The notes: a model not told the origin generated them from the letters alone. A stretch of DNA of 64,000 bases from Nitrospira tepida (GCF_947241125.1 NZ_OX365700.1:1116001-1180000); one strand, 5' to 3'; positions 1 through 8,173 are shown, numbered from the stretch's first letter. Numbers and translations: made by a program.

Positions 1-307
1 GCCGGTCATATCGCGCCAGTTCCCGCCCCTGATCATCGTACAGGATGGCGGTCGTCACGATGGGAGAGAGACGAAGTGTGCTCAGCGCCCATTCCCCCGC
101 TGCCCGATCTTGAGCCAGCACCGCCTCCCTGCTCAGGATGGCCACGAGGTCCGCCTGTCGAGACAGTTCTCTGGTGGCGCCTTCTTTGGCGAGATATAGA
201 TCGAGGCAGACCAGAAGGATTCCCATCAGCAACAAGGCGGCGCCCGATACAACCAGCATGAGTGTTTGGAGCTGGCGATCGATCGGCGTCAGCCAGGCAG
301 CAGCCAT
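1..307 (-). CDS. Membrane sensor protein, N-terminal part (runs off window)
   Basis: An open frame of 102 codons begins at the ATG at 307 and leaves the window at position 1, so only the N-terminus is visible. It starts with a short cytoplasmic stretch, then one strongly hydrophobic membrane segment at about residues 14-36 (LMLVVSGAALLLMGILLV). The following periplasmic-looking part contains LVAILSREAVLAQDRAAG and then VTTAILYDDQGREL. This layout resembles the extracytoplasmic sensor (CHASE8-type) of membrane histidine kinases and diguanylate cyclases, in which the phrase 'aalYd.dGr.la.y' recurs. The output domain lies outside the window, so kinase, cyclase or chemoreceptor cannot be separated. 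It sits 66 bp downstream of queF on the same strand. Confidence 0.55.
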   Translation of the reverse strand, partial: MAAAWLTPIDRQLQTLMLVVSGAALLLMGILLVCLDLYLAKEGATRELSRQADLVAILSREAVLAQDRAAGEWALSTLRLSPIVTTAILYDDQGRELARYDR

Positions 308-373
308 CGTCGATACTCCTGCGGCAGGAACGGGCGGGACGGAGCGCAAGCAACCAAGAGGGCGGAGGGCGAC

Positions 374-781
374 TTACGGATATCTGGCTTCGATGAGGCT
401 GCGCAGGCCGCCGCGCGCGGTGAATTCCCCGGTGACGGTTGCGCGGACGGGGCGGCAGGCCTTGACGAAGTCCTGAAGAATGCGATTGACGGCATTCTCG
501 TAGAAGATGCCGACATTGCGATAGGCATGGATATAAAGCTTGAGCGACTTCAGTTCCACGCAATGTTGGTCCGGCATGTAGTGGATCCGAATGGTTCCAA
601 AATCGGGCAGGCCCGTCTTGGGGCAAATCGCCGTATATTCCGGAATGTCGATGGTGATCTCGTATCCCTTGTATTGATTCGGCCAGGTTTCCAATTCCGG
701 CAGGGTGGTGGAGAGGCCGCTCTTGGCGTGGTCCTCGCTATAGCCCAAGGAAGTCTTCATGGCGGTCTTGGTGCGTTTCAT
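374..781 (-). CDS. queF: NADPH-dependent 7-cyano-7-deazaguanine reductase QueF
   Basis: QueF reduces preQ0 to preQ1 in queuosine (tRNA wobble base) biosynthesis, in the cytoplasm. The product is 135 aa, the size of the short unimodular QueF class. The active-site block PEYTAICPKTGLPDFG is present, with the nucleophilic cysteine at residue 53 and the catalytic aspartate at residue 60. The family signature ELKSLKLYIHAYRN follows at about residue 76. I chose the ATG at 781 because it overlaps the stop of the upstream gene as ATGA, implying translational coupling; a GTG at 796 in the same frame is the alternative. No other queuosine genes are in view. Confidence 0.93.
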   Translation of the reverse strand: MKRTKTAMKTSLGYSEDHAKSGLSTTLPELETWPNQYKGYEITIDIPEYTAICPKTGLPDFGTIRIHYMPDQHCVELKSLKLYIHAYRNVGIFYENAVNRILQDFVKACRPVRATVTGEFTARGGLRSLIEARYP

Positions 782-1026
782 AGTTGGGTCATCCACTCAA
801 CCTGTCCGGTCTCTTCAAGTTTAAAATACAGGGCGACCCAGGGACATTTCATCTCCGGGTAGACCTCGCAGAACCCGCCTTTGCGGACTCCGCCGCAAGG
901 ACCATGGCTCATAAACTTGGGGCATTCGGCCTTGGCCGTTCCATCGGGCACGGGAGGGCGGTTGTGCACGCCGCCCGTATATTGGCCGCCCTCTTCTTCG
1001 CCGGGGATCAAGACGCGTAATGGCAT
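778..1026 (-). CDS. Small MTHFR_C-like cysteine-rich protein
   Basis: An 82-aa protein with the motif CPKFMSHGPCGG, then C-x-V and CPW, giving cysteines at residues 35, 44, 53 and 61. This spacing matches the 'methylene-tetrahydrofolate reductase C-terminal' family (MTHFR_C), small zinc or Fe-S binding proteins found alone or fused near MetF-type reductases. The exact biochemical role is not established, and no metF is in this window. The gene is coupled to queF by an ATGA overlap, so the two are expressed together. The ATG at 1026 is the chosen start; an upstream TTG at 1056 is possible. Function in folate metabolism is inference from family membership only. Confidence 0.75.
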   Translation of the reverse strand: MPLRVLIPGEEEGGQYTGGVHNRPPVPDGTAKAECPKFMSHGPCGGVRKGGFCEVYPEMKCPWVALYFKLEETGQVEWMTQL

Positions 1027-1496
1027 GGGGCCTAGTCTATACCGAGGAGGAGACAAACGGCAATTTCAGATCGTTTCCATGGCTGCGAGGAACCCGGTCT
1101 GGCGGAAGGAAATCCATACAGTGGAGTGGAAGCCGTGAACGACGAATCAGCTCGAATGCGGGCTCGTCGTCGCCGGTAGGACCAATGGCCTAGGGCACCG
1201 GAACGGCCTAGGCCTTCTTTCGTGGTGGGTGGGGCTTCTGAAAGATTGCAATGGAGGAGCGGGAAAGACTAGACTTCGTCTGCACCGGGTGGCAGTGGTG
1301 GGATCGGGAACATTGCCGTTGACAGTTTTTTTCCGGCTTTGTTAGACTTCAGTCGAAAAATCAAGACAATAGCCGCCCTTTGCTCAGCGAAGAATCGTTT
1401 CAGGTTTGAATCTGCAGGCCGCTCATTGCGGCTTTTTCATGACCGTCAGCGAACAGCGCCGCAGGTGCTGTCAAAATATTCAGAGGAGGGTGACCG
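1027..1496. other. Intergenic region between divergent genes
   Basis: This 470-bp stretch separates the minus-strand queF pair from the plus-strand oxidoreductase operon. Apart from the promoter at 1319-1348 I see no convincing gene, RNA or repeat. It includes a T-run (1326-1332) and the ribosome binding site AGAGGAGGG just before the porB start. Confidence 0.6.
1319..1348 (+). promoter_or_regulatory. Sigma70-like promoter for the oxidoreductase operon
   Basis: TTGACA at 1319-1324 is a perfect -35 box, followed 18 bp later by TAGACT at 1343-1348 (or TTAGAC at 17 bp). It lies about 150 bp upstream of the first gene, leaving a long leader. Confidence 0.55.
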
Positions 1497-2387
1497 ATGA
1501 GCCTTGATTACGTCAAGTTTACAAGCGGCTTCGACAAGTTCATGCCGAAAGAATATCGGGACATGGTGGAACATGGCCCCTTTGGCAAGAAGGTGTCGGT
1601 TTCCCAGATGGGAAGCTTCAAGGAAGTGCTTGAAGAGCATCCCATGTGCGCCGGTTGTGCCATGACGTTGTTCATCCGCCTGGCCATGATTTCTTTTCCC
1701 AATCCGGAAGACACGATTACCGTCGGAACGGCCGGGTGCGGCCGCCTCGCCATCTCTCAGGCCGCGATCCCCTTTGTGTACGGCAACTACGGGGACCAGA
1801 ATGGCGTGGCGAGCGGGTTGTCGCGCGGGCTTCGCCTGCGGTTCGGTGACAAGCCGAAGGATGTGGTCGTGATGGCCGGAGACGGCGGCACCGCGGATAT
1901 CGGGTTCTCCGCAGTCCTCCATTCCTGGTTCCGGAAGGAGAAGTTCACGACCATCATGCTGGACAATGAAGTGTATGGGAATACCGGCGGTCAGGAGAGC
2001 GGCATGACCAACCGGGGGGCCGTCTTGAAAATGGCCCCGCTCGGAAAGAAGTTCGAGAAGATGGATATGGTCCAAATGGCGAAAGTGGCCGGTTGCTCCT
2101 ATGTGGCCACGGTGGTGCCGAACAATCCACGTCGCGTCGAAAGCGTGATCAAGAAAGCCGTGCTGATCGCGCGCGAAGTCGGCCCCACTTACATCCAGGC
2201 GTATACCTCCTGCAACATCGAATATGCCATTCCGACCGACAAGGTCATGGAAGATGCCAAGAATGTCGAGAACGACCGGTATGCGTTCTCCGAGTTCGTC
2301 TCCGACGAAGCCAAGCAATACCTGACCGAGCGCTACGGCTATAAGGAGTTCGCGCAGAAGCCGGCGGCGGCAATTCCCAAGGGCTGA
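1497..2387 (+). CDS. porB: 2-oxoacid:ferredoxin oxidoreductase, beta subunit (TPP-binding)
   Basis: This 296-aa protein is the thiamine-pyrophosphate subunit of a pyruvate- or 2-oxoglutarate:ferredoxin oxidoreductase, which uses reduced ferredoxin to carboxylate acetyl-CoA or succinyl-CoA in the reverse TCA cycle. The TPP motif runs from GDGG (residues 129-131) to the downstream Asn157 in LDNEVYGNTGGQ. Cysteines 51, 54, 81 and 239 (MCAGC, AGCG, TSCN) fit the ligands of the proximal [4Fe-4S] cluster. It heads an operon in the order beta-gamma-delta-epsilon-alpha. The five-subunit layout matches the oxygen-tolerant enzymes described from Hydrogenobacter and Nitrospira. Substrate, pyruvate or 2-oxoglutarate, cannot be told from sequence alone, so the symbol is provisional. 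Confidence 0.88.
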   Translation: MSLDYVKFTSGFDKFMPKEYRDMVEHGPFGKKVSVSQMGSFKEVLEEHPMCAGCAMTLFIRLAMISFPNPEDTITVGTAGCGRLAISQAAIPFVYGNYGDQNGVASGLSRGLRLRFGDKPKDVVVMAGDGGTADIGFSAVLHSWFRKEKFTTIMLDNEVYGNTGGQESGMTNRGAVLKMAPLGKKFEKMDMVQMAKVAGCSYVATVVPNNPRRVESVIKKAVLIAREVGPTYIQAYTSCNIEYAIPTDKVMEDAKNVENDRYAFSEFVSDEAKQYLTERYGYKEFAQKPAAAIPKG

Positions 2388-2464
2388 CCGTCTCTGGTCC
2401 GAGCACCCGAGCAGCAGGTCGTGAACGTGGCGGGTTGGGGCCCGCCGAGCGAGGAGATCAAACC

Positions 2465-3187
2465 ATGTCAAAGCGCTTTAACATTCGAATGGCGGGCGTC
2501 GGCGGGCAAGGCGTGGTGACCGCGTCGCACATCTTGAGCACCGCGGTGATCAACGCCGGCGGAGAAAGCACCATCGTGCCGTTCTACGGATCGGAAAAGC
2601 GGATGGCGCCGGTTGAAAGCTACGTCCGCGTGTCGGACGAGCCGATCTATGAGATCGGCGAGATCACCTTTCCTCACATCATCATCATCTTCCATCCGCA
2701 GGTGATCACCCACGGCAAGTCCTACACCATGCCCTTCTATTTCGGCCTCAAGGAAGACGGGGTGGCGCTCATCAACCATGACGGGCCGATGCGGCTTCAC
2801 AAGGATCAAGCCCGTGAATTGGAAGAGCGGCGCGCCAAACTCTATTACTTGCCGGCCACCAAGATTTCACTCGAAGTCTCGGGCATGGACCTCGCCACGA
2901 ACATGGCCTTGATGGGAGCCATCGGCTGCATCACCGGCCTGACGACGATTGAAGCGCTAGAACAGGCGGTGAAGGACCGGTTCCTCGGCAAAGGGTTCGT
3001 GGTGTCGGGCGGCACCGCGGCGTTGGATAGCGTGGTCGAGCGGAAGTTCAAGAAGAAGCAGGAGCTCATCGAAAAGAATGTCGCGGTCATCAAGGCCGGG
3101 TGGGACTTCGCGGCCAAGAACGGGTGGGATGAAATCAGCAAGGCCGCCAAGAAGGCGGAAGCGGCTGCCGCCGCGGCCAAGGCCTGA
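2465..3187 (+). CDS. porG: 2-oxoacid:ferredoxin oxidoreductase, gamma subunit
   Basis: A 240-aa protein of the POR/KOR gamma family. The N-terminus has the diagnostic IRMAGVGGQGVVTASHILS, and residues around VPFYGSEKRMAPVESYVRVSD correspond to the conserved substrate-channel loop of the family. The gamma subunit packs against alpha and beta and completes the active site. The C-terminal 20 residues are an Ala/Lys-rich tail (KAAKKAEAAAAAAKA) that is probably disordered. The ATG at 2465 follows GAGGAGATC; an in-frame GTG/TTG further upstream is not needed. The gene lies 77 bp after the beta subunit and 17 bp before delta. Confidence 0.88.
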   Translation: MSKRFNIRMAGVGGQGVVTASHILSTAVINAGGESTIVPFYGSEKRMAPVESYVRVSDEPIYEIGEITFPHIIIIFHPQVITHGKSYTMPFYFGLKEDGVALINHDGPMRLHKDQARELEERRAKLYYLPATKISLEVSGMDLATNMALMGAIGCITGLTTIEALEQAVKDRFLGKGFVVSGGTAALDSVVERKFKKKQELIEKNVAVIKAGWDFAAKNGWDEISKAAKKAEAAAAAAKA

Positions 3188-3204
3188 TTCAAGAGAGGTA
3201 AACG

Positions 3205-3528
3205 ATGTATCTTGTTGCCGATATCGACGTGAACATTTGTGCGCAGAAGAGCTGCAAGCTTTGCACGCAGTATTGCCCGGAAGCCAACACCATTCTCTAT
3301 AGCGAGGAGATGGGCAAGGACAAGGGGTACAAGTATGGGTCGGCCTATGTGGCGGTCGATCGCTGTAAGGGCTGCGCGCAATGCGTGTGGGTGTGCGACA
3401 ACATGGCGAAGAACAACGCCATCAAGATGATCATGATCGATCAGCTCCCCCAGGCGGCGCTGACCGACAATGTGACCTATGGCGAGAAGTCAACGACGGC
3501 GGTCTTGACCAGTCCGACGGTCGGTTGA
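3205..3528 (+). CDS. porD: 2-oxoacid:ferredoxin oxidoreductase, delta (2x[4Fe-4S] ferredoxin) subunit
   Basis: A 107-aa ferredoxin-like electron-transfer subunit. Two [4Fe-4S] binding sets are visible: C12-x4-C17-x2-C20-x3-C24 followed by Pro, and C54-x2-C57-x2-C60-x3-C64. The first set has four rather than two residues between its first two cysteines (CAQKSCKLC), a variation that also occurs in other POR delta subunits. It would pass electrons between the beta-subunit cluster and external ferredoxin. It has an AAGAGAGG ribosome binding site and sits 17 bp after gamma and 19 bp before epsilon. Confidence 0.87.
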   Translation: MYLVADIDVNICAQKSCKLCTQYCPEANTILYSEEMGKDKGYKYGSAYVAVDRCKGCAQCVWVCDNMAKNNAIKMIMIDQLPQAALTDNVTYGEKSTTAVLTSPTVG

Positions 3529-3547
3529 GGCGAAGGAGACGGCACGA

Positions 3548-4309
3548 GTGGCGACCACAGCGCAGGTAAGAGAAAAGATCATCGTTCCGGGCCCGGCGGG
3601 TTTTCATCCTCCCTCGGCCGCTCAGTTGGGCGTTGCGTTGCCGGATCCGGGGCACGGACTCTGGTACGGGAACGACGAAGAAGAAGACAAGGTGATCGAG
3701 GAAATGGCTCGCGTCATGTTAACGAGCCCGAACCCGACCCTCTTCCCCGGCCCCATGATTCTCTGGGCGTGGAACGAACACGCGATTGAGAAGGCGAAGG
3801 CCACGCTGGAGATCGCAGCGCAGATTCCGGACGTCATGATCATCCCCATGCCCGATTACCGGCCGAAATATCCCAAGATCGATCACGAGGAAGTCATCAA
3901 TCCGAACCACCCCAATCTGACCATTTGGGGGAATCGGATCGAGGCCTGCATCTTCATCGGCGTGCATTGCCACTATGCCAACCTGACCCTCAAGATGATC
4001 CGCGCGGGGACGAATTGCTGCACCATGGCGGTCTGTGCGGAGCAGGGGCATGAGGATGCGATGCTGACGATTCGCGATTCGGACACCGCCAAGATCAAGA
4101 AAGTCGCCCAAATCTTCAAGCGCGTCAGGGAGAGCATGGGTATCAAGTTGCCGGCTGACGGTCGGAACGTTCGGTTTACGGGAACGCAGTCGCGGGTGCA
4201 CGGCGGGAAAACTCACACCAATCCGCTCGATTTTGTTCCCACCGCGGCGGGGCTCTCAAGCGCCGCTGCGTTTGGTCACAAACCGGAGCAAATGCAAAAA
4301 GAAGCCTGA
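3548..4309 (+). CDS. porE: 2-oxoacid:ferredoxin oxidoreductase, epsilon-type fifth subunit
   Basis: A 253-aa protein of the extra subunit family that accompanies five-subunit 2-oxoacid:ferredoxin oxidoreductases, sometimes annotated as carbon monoxide dehydrogenase beta-subunit family. No classical cofactor motif is evident. Conserved-looking blocks are TSPNPTLFPGPMILWAW, the Asp/Tyr-rich PMPDYRPKYPKID, and a cysteine/histidine patch FIGVHCHYANLTLK followed by NCCTMAVCAEQGHED. Start is a GTG at 3548 behind GAAGGAGA. In the Hydrogenobacter enzymes the fifth subunit marks the oxygen-tolerant anabolic form; its chemical role is unknown. Assignment rests on operon position and overall resemblance, so the symbol is provisional. 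Confidence 0.75.
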   Translation: MATTAQVREKIIVPGPAGFHPPSAAQLGVALPDPGHGLWYGNDEEEDKVIEEMARVMLTSPNPTLFPGPMILWAWNEHAIEKAKATLEIAAQIPDVMIIPMPDYRPKYPKIDHEEVINPNHPNLTIWGNRIEACIFIGVHCHYANLTLKMIRAGTNCCTMAVCAEQGHEDAMLTIRDSDTAKIKKVAQIFKRVRESMGIKLPADGRNVRFTGTQSRVHGGKTHTNPLDFVPTAAGLSSAAAFGHKPEQMQKEA

Positions 4310-4354
4310 GGGCGTGACTCCAGGCCGGACCGATAAACCCGGAGAGGTGATGTT

Positions 4355-5707
4355 ATGAGCGAAGCGCTGGACACAGAGGTCAAGACCAACCCGCAGGGCG
4401 ATCCGATCACCAGCGTGGCGGCTCCGAAACCGGCGGGGGAGATGAAGAAGGACCCGCACGCGGAGGCGAAAAAGCAGCGCGTGGTGACGCCCGAGCACAT
4501 GTTCCTGGAGGCGCCGCGGGTGCGGGAATTCATCACCGGCAGCGAGGCGGCCAAGGAGGCCGTTCGGCGCAGCAACGTCGATCTGGCCATTGCCTATCCG
4601 ATCACACCGCAAAGCGAAACGATGCAATTGGTCGGCGTGCTCTACGGTGAAGGCTACGTCAAGGAGTATTATCGCGGCGAAGAGGAAGTCGGAGTGATGG
4701 CGGCCATTGCCGGCGGGTCGCGGGCCGGGGTGCGTTGCTTTACCGCCACGGCTGGGCCGGGAACGCTCCGTGGCTTGGAAGGCATTGCGTCATGGCCGGG
4801 TCACCGGTTGCCCGCTGTGGCCTTTTTCACCTGCCGCGTCGTGAATGCTCCCTTGGCGATTCAGCCTGACAACATCGAGATCGCGTATCTCTTAAATTGC
4901 GGCATGGTCGTCTTCCATGCCGAGAACCAGCAAGACGTCTTCGATTTCATCATGAAGGGCTTTACCATCAGCGAGAAAAACGATGTGACCCTCCCGGTAG
5001 CGGTCTGCTGCGACGGCTTCTTTGTGACCCACGCCCGAGGCTATGTGTCCATGCAGGATCGGGGTCTCAAACTTCCTCCTCGGGAGGCTTGGCGCGGGGC
5101 CGTGCCGGTGCTGGATGCGGAAAACCCGCCGGCCCGGTTGTCCCGGGACGCCCCGGTTCAGAAGTCCAACTTCATGGCCTACAACATCCATGCGGTCTGG
5201 CAACAGGAGGTGTGGGCCGCTGTTGAACGGTCGCGGAAGTATATTGATAAGTACATGGGCGGCTTGTGCACGGCCGAGGGAGTCGAAGATGCAGACGCGA
5301 TTCTGGTCGCGTCCGGCAGCGCTGCGGCCCAGTCGCGCGAAGCCATCCGTCTCTGCGCGGAGAAAGGCATCAAGGTCGGGCTGATTAAGATCCGGTCCCT
5401 CCGGCCGTTCCCCACGATGGAGCTCAGGAAACTTTGTGCCAAGGCCAAGTTGATCGTGATCCCGGAGTTCAACTACGTGGGCTGGCTGGCCAAGGATGTC
5501 GCGGCGTCGATCTATGGCCATTCGAAGGCCAAGATCATTGCAGGTCCGCACGTCTATGGCGGCCAATCCATGCCGGTCGAGTTGATTGTGGATGAGGTCG
5601 AGTCCGGGTTGACCGGTAAGAAGTCCACCAATGTGCCGCTGTCTCAGGTCATGGGCAATGCGGAGACGGACCCCTCCGCCATGGCCCACTTCATGCGCAG
5701 TATCTGA
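4355..5707 (+). CDS. porA: 2-oxoacid:ferredoxin oxidoreductase, alpha subunit
   Basis: A 450-aa alpha subunit carrying the pyrimidine-binding and transketolase C-terminal-like domains. The N-terminal 65 residues are a charged, Lys/Pro-rich extension not needed for the fold. Domain I begins around SEAAKEAVRRSNVDLAIAYP with the signature AYPITPQSETM, followed by YYRGEEEVGVMAAIAGGSRAG, TATAGPGTLRGLEGI and a conserved NAPLAIQPDN. Domain II lies at about residues 295-430 (LVASGSAAAQSREA, IKIRSLRPFP). It is the last gene of the operon, with a strong terminator 18 bp after its stop. Together with the other subunits it would supply pyruvate or 2-oxoglutarate for CO2 fixation. Confidence 0.9.
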   Translation: MSEALDTEVKTNPQGDPITSVAAPKPAGEMKKDPHAEAKKQRVVTPEHMFLEAPRVREFITGSEAAKEAVRRSNVDLAIAYPITPQSETMQLVGVLYGEGYVKEYYRGEEEVGVMAAIAGGSRAGVRCFTATAGPGTLRGLEGIASWPGHRLPAVAFFTCRVVNAPLAIQPDNIEIAYLLNCGMVVFHAENQQDVFDFIMKGFTISEKNDVTLPVAVCCDGFFVTHARGYVSMQDRGLKLPPREAWRGAVPVLDAENPPARLSRDAPVQKSNFMAYNIHAVWQQEVWAAVERSRKYIDKYMGGLCTAEGVEDADAILVASGSAAAQSREAIRLCAEKGIKVGLIKIRSLRPFPTMELRKLCAKAKLIVIPEFNYVGWLAKDVAASIYGHSKAKIIAGPHVYGGQSMPVELIVDEVESGLTGKKSTNVPLSQVMGNAETDPSAMAHFMRSI

Positions 5708-5725
5708 GCGGCTGGCTCCTAAATG

Positions 5726-5766
5726 AAAGGGCCTGATCCCAACCTGGGATCAGGCCCTTTTCTTTT
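5726..5766 (+). terminator. Rho-independent terminator of the oxidoreductase operon
   Basis: A perfect 15-bp stem (5726-5740 paired with 5746-5760) with a 5-nt loop AACCT and the tail TCTTTT. The stem has AAA/TTT ends, so it is near-symmetrical and could also act on the opposite strand. Confidence 0.92.
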
Positions 5767-5848
5767 GCAGCGCCGTTAGTCGTTGCTCGTTAAACGGAAG
5801 ACGGGGCCTCCGGAGGATTGACGGTTAACGATTCACGTTGAACGGCCG

Positions 5849-6097
5849 TCAACCCTGCACGTCGTCGCGAATCAGCTCCTCGCTTTCGGGCATCCCGGAC
5901 GCGATGAACTTGGCATAGGACAGGTAGATGATGCTGCTGTCCCGCATGGCTCGGGCTCCATGCGTCATCCGTTCCAAATTGGCCGCGTCGGCCCCTTCGG
6001 ATGATTGGAGGAAATCCACGTACTCGACGAGCAGCTTGTTATAGCGCTCCATCGCCTGTTCGACGTCCAGATAGGCTTGCATGATGGCGTTGGTCAT
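5849..6097 (-). CDS. Small hypothetical protein, helical
   Basis: An 82-aa protein that I do not recognise. It is predicted mostly alpha-helical, with blocks MTNAIMQAYLDVEQAMERYN and LLVEYVDFLQSSEGADAANL and an acidic end (SEELIRDDVQG). No cysteine, signal peptide or membrane segment is seen. The ATG at 6097 is preceded by GGAGGAGACC, an excellent ribosome binding site, which fixes the start and supports a real gene. It is transcribed away from the neighbouring Rsm22-like gene. Confidence 0.7.
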   Translation of the reverse strand: MTNAIMQAYLDVEQAMERYNKLLVEYVDFLQSSEGADAANLERMTHGARAMRDSSIIYLSYAKFIASGMPESEELIRDDVQG

Positions 6098-6170
6098 GGC
6101 GGTCTCCTCCACTCGCTGTGTCACCTTACACCGGGGAGCAATGAGCGTCAACACGTGGTGATGCCGGACT

Positions 6171-7367
6171 ATGACGCGGACCGTTTCCACCGCCGTTCTT
6201 TGGGCTATCGAGACGGCTTTCGGCCAACGGCCGGACTCGGATAGGGCGCTCCTGGCCGCAGGGGTGACAGCCTTATCCCAAGGTTTCACAAAAGCTCCCC
6301 GACTCTGCGGACAGCGGTATCTCGATCAGCCGGATCTGCTCCCCGCGTATCTCAGGTACTATCTGCCGGTCAATTTGGCCAAAGTGCAGTCCCTGCTGGA
6401 TGAGCTTCCGGGGGATGCTCTGACGGATCAAGAAGCGGCTCCGTTGAGACTCCTGGATATCGGGTCCGGTCCCGGCACCGCGTCCCTCGCTTTGTTGGAT
6501 TGGCTTGTCGAGAGGAAGGCTGAGGCTGTCGAGGTGGAGACGGTGGCCTGTGACCACTCTTCCGCGGCACTCTCCGAGGCCAGAACAGTCTGGGATCTGT
6601 ATGTGCGACACCAACAGGTCCGGGCGGCCCGTTTGGCCGCCCGGAGGATGAACCTGGAACGGACGGCGGAGCTACGCGCCCTCTGTTCCGGCAAATCGGG
6701 TCGCTTTCACCTGGTGTGCCTGGCCAACAGCCTTAATGAGCTGTTCAACGATGCGCGAGACCCCGTTGAACGCCGCTGTCAGATGATCCAGCGGCTGCTG
6801 GAGGTGCTTCGTCCGGACGGATCGTTGATCATCATGGAGCCGGCGCTTCGCGATCCCACGCGGGCCCTGCACCGGTTGCGAGACCTCTTGCTCAAGACAA
6901 GCGCTTGCACCATCTATAGCCCCTGTCTCCATGAAGATGCCTGTCCGGCGCTCCACCACCCGGAGGACTGGTGCCATGAAGAACGCGCCTGGTCGCCGCC
7001 GGCGGAGATCAGCCGGTTGGACCGGCAGGTGGGGTTCATCAAAGACTCGCTGAAGTTTTCCTACTTGATTCTCCGAAAAGACGGCAGGACGGTCGTCCGG
7101 CGCGATCGCCAGCTTTTGCGGATCGTCAGCGAGCGCCGCGAGTTCAAGGGCGAGACGCGGGTCTGGACCTGCAGCGGGGCGGGCCGCCTGGAAGTCGGGC
7201 GCCTGGATCGCGAACGGTCGGGGAGCAATGCGGAGTTCGATCAAGCCGAGCGCGGCGCGATCATGCGATGGAGACAGGCCGACGACGACGCGCTCACAAC
7301 GGGAATGGGGCGGGTCCTGCGTGTCCGAACCTCGGACCTTATCACAATCGAGCGACCGACGGGATAG
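6171..7367 (+). CDS. Rsm22-like small-ribosomal-subunit methyltransferase family protein
   Basis: A 398-aa class I SAM-dependent methyltransferase. The SAM-binding motif I LRLLDIGSGPGTASLALLDW lies at about residues 92-111, with the acidic motif II near VETVACDHSS and motif IV around FHLVCLANSLNEL. After the domain comes YSPCLHEDACP and DWCHEE, the cysteine/histidine signature of the Rsm22 family, which may bind an Fe-S cluster or zinc. Rsm22 proteins associate with the small ribosomal subunit in mitochondria; their bacterial homologues are little studied. The gene stands alone between minus-strand neighbours. The start ATG has no strong ribosome binding site, so the exact N-terminus is uncertain. 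Confidence 0.8.
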   Translation: MTRTVSTAVLWAIETAFGQRPDSDRALLAAGVTALSQGFTKAPRLCGQRYLDQPDLLPAYLRYYLPVNLAKVQSLLDELPGDALTDQEAAPLRLLDIGSGPGTASLALLDWLVERKAEAVEVETVACDHSSAALSEARTVWDLYVRHQQVRAARLAARRMNLERTAELRALCSGKSGRFHLVCLANSLNELFNDARDPVERRCQMIQRLLEVLRPDGSLIIMEPALRDPTRALHRLRDLLLKTSACTIYSPCLHEDACPALHHPEDWCHEERAWSPPAEISRLDRQVGFIKDSLKFSYLILRKDGRTVVRRDRQLLRIVSERREFKGETRVWTCSGAGRLEVGRLDRERSGSNAEFDQAERGAIMRWRQADDDALTTGMGRVLRVRTSDLITIERPTG

Positions 7368-7378
7368 CGGTCGACCGG

Positions 7379-7576
7379 TCAGTCGGCCTCCGGTTCCGTT
7401 CCGCCGTGTTGATGCGTGACCCGGTCCTCGTCGAACAGTTCCTGCATTTCTTCGGCCATGACCTCGGCATCATCGGGAACCGAAACCATCGGCAACAGCT
7501 TCTTCGGCTTCGGTTGGTCCTCCGACGAAGGTGGTGAAGGCGGAGAAGGTGGGGTCGGTGGCTTGTGTTCGGTCAT
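7379..7576 (-). CDS. Small proline-rich hypothetical protein
   Basis: A 65-aa frame with a Pro/Ser-rich N-terminus (TPPSPPSPPSSEDQP) and an acidic C-terminal half containing EVMAEEMQELFDED. It lies 30 bp downstream of the zinc-ribbon gene on the same strand and its stop is 11 bp from the convergent Rsm22-like gene, so it fills the space neatly. No clear ribosome binding site precedes the ATG. I cannot assign a function, and a low-complexity non-gene is possible. Confidence 0.45.
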   Translation of the reverse strand: MTEHKPPTPPSPPSPPSSEDQPKPKKLLPMVSVPDDAEVMAEEMQELFDEDRVTHQHGGTEPEAD

Positions 7577-7606
7577 GGTCGTTGTTGCGTAAGGGCTTGG
7601 GTTCGG

Positions 7607-7966
7607 CTATTCAAACGCCTCGAATGAGCTTCGTTCAGGGAATGAATGTTTGCAGGTTTGGCACGTGACGAAATAATAGGCCTCTCGAACGGAGAGGGTT
7701 GCCCGGAAGTCGAGAGCGACCCCGCGCGCGGCACATTTCGGGCACGGCACGGAGCGGAGAAAATAGGGCACATCCGGCTGGGTGCGCTGGTAAAACTCCA
7801 TGTCGACATGGACCGGGAAGGTGTAGCGGCACTTCATGCACAGCCCTTTCCATTCCCCGTCGGCGTGGAGTCTGCGGCGGTCGATGGCAAACGTATTGGC
7901 TTTACAGATGGCGCAGCGAACCGATGAGAGCCGAGCCTCAACTGTTTCGACCGCCGGGAGCGTCAT
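7607..7966 (-). CDS. Double zinc-ribbon hypothetical protein
   Basis: A 119-aa protein with four CxxC knuckles: C18/C21 with C43/C46, and C75/C78 with C102/C105. The even pairing suggests two zinc ribbons, each about 30 residues, separated by VDMEFYQRTQPDVPYFLRS. Such ribbons occur in nucleic-acid-binding and metal-chaperone proteins, but the sequence itself does not place it in a known family. The ATG at 7966 was chosen because the cysteine-rich part begins just after it; the frame stays open further upstream but without domain content. It probably heads a two-gene unit with the proline-rich gene downstream. Confidence 0.65.
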   Translation of the reverse strand: MTLPAVETVEARLSSVRCAICKANTFAIDRRRLHADGEWKGLCMKCRYTFPVHVDMEFYQRTQPDVPYFLRSVPCPKCAARGVALDFRATLSVREAYYFVTCQTCKHSFPERSSFEAFE

Positions 7967-8139
7967 ACGCGTTTCACGTTCACAACAATGAATGAATGAT
8001 CCGGTGCAGGACAGTATACCGGCTGGATCGAAGGGTGCACAAGGCCGATTGCTAACGCGCCGAATCGGCTCCAGCGATTCCCCCGACCATGCCTGCGGCC
8101 AATTCGCGCGCAGACTGTTCACGGGCTCAGAGTTTTTTC

Positions 8140-8167
8140 TTGACCCCTGTCGGTCCCTCCCTATACT
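8140..8167 (+). promoter_or_regulatory. Promoter placing +1 at the start codon of the phosphatase gene
   Basis: TTGACC (8140-8145), 16-bp spacer, TATACT (8162-8167). Standard spacing from the -10 box would put the transcription start at about 8174, which is the A of the ATG. Confidence 0.6.
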
Positions 8168-8173
8168 GACACT

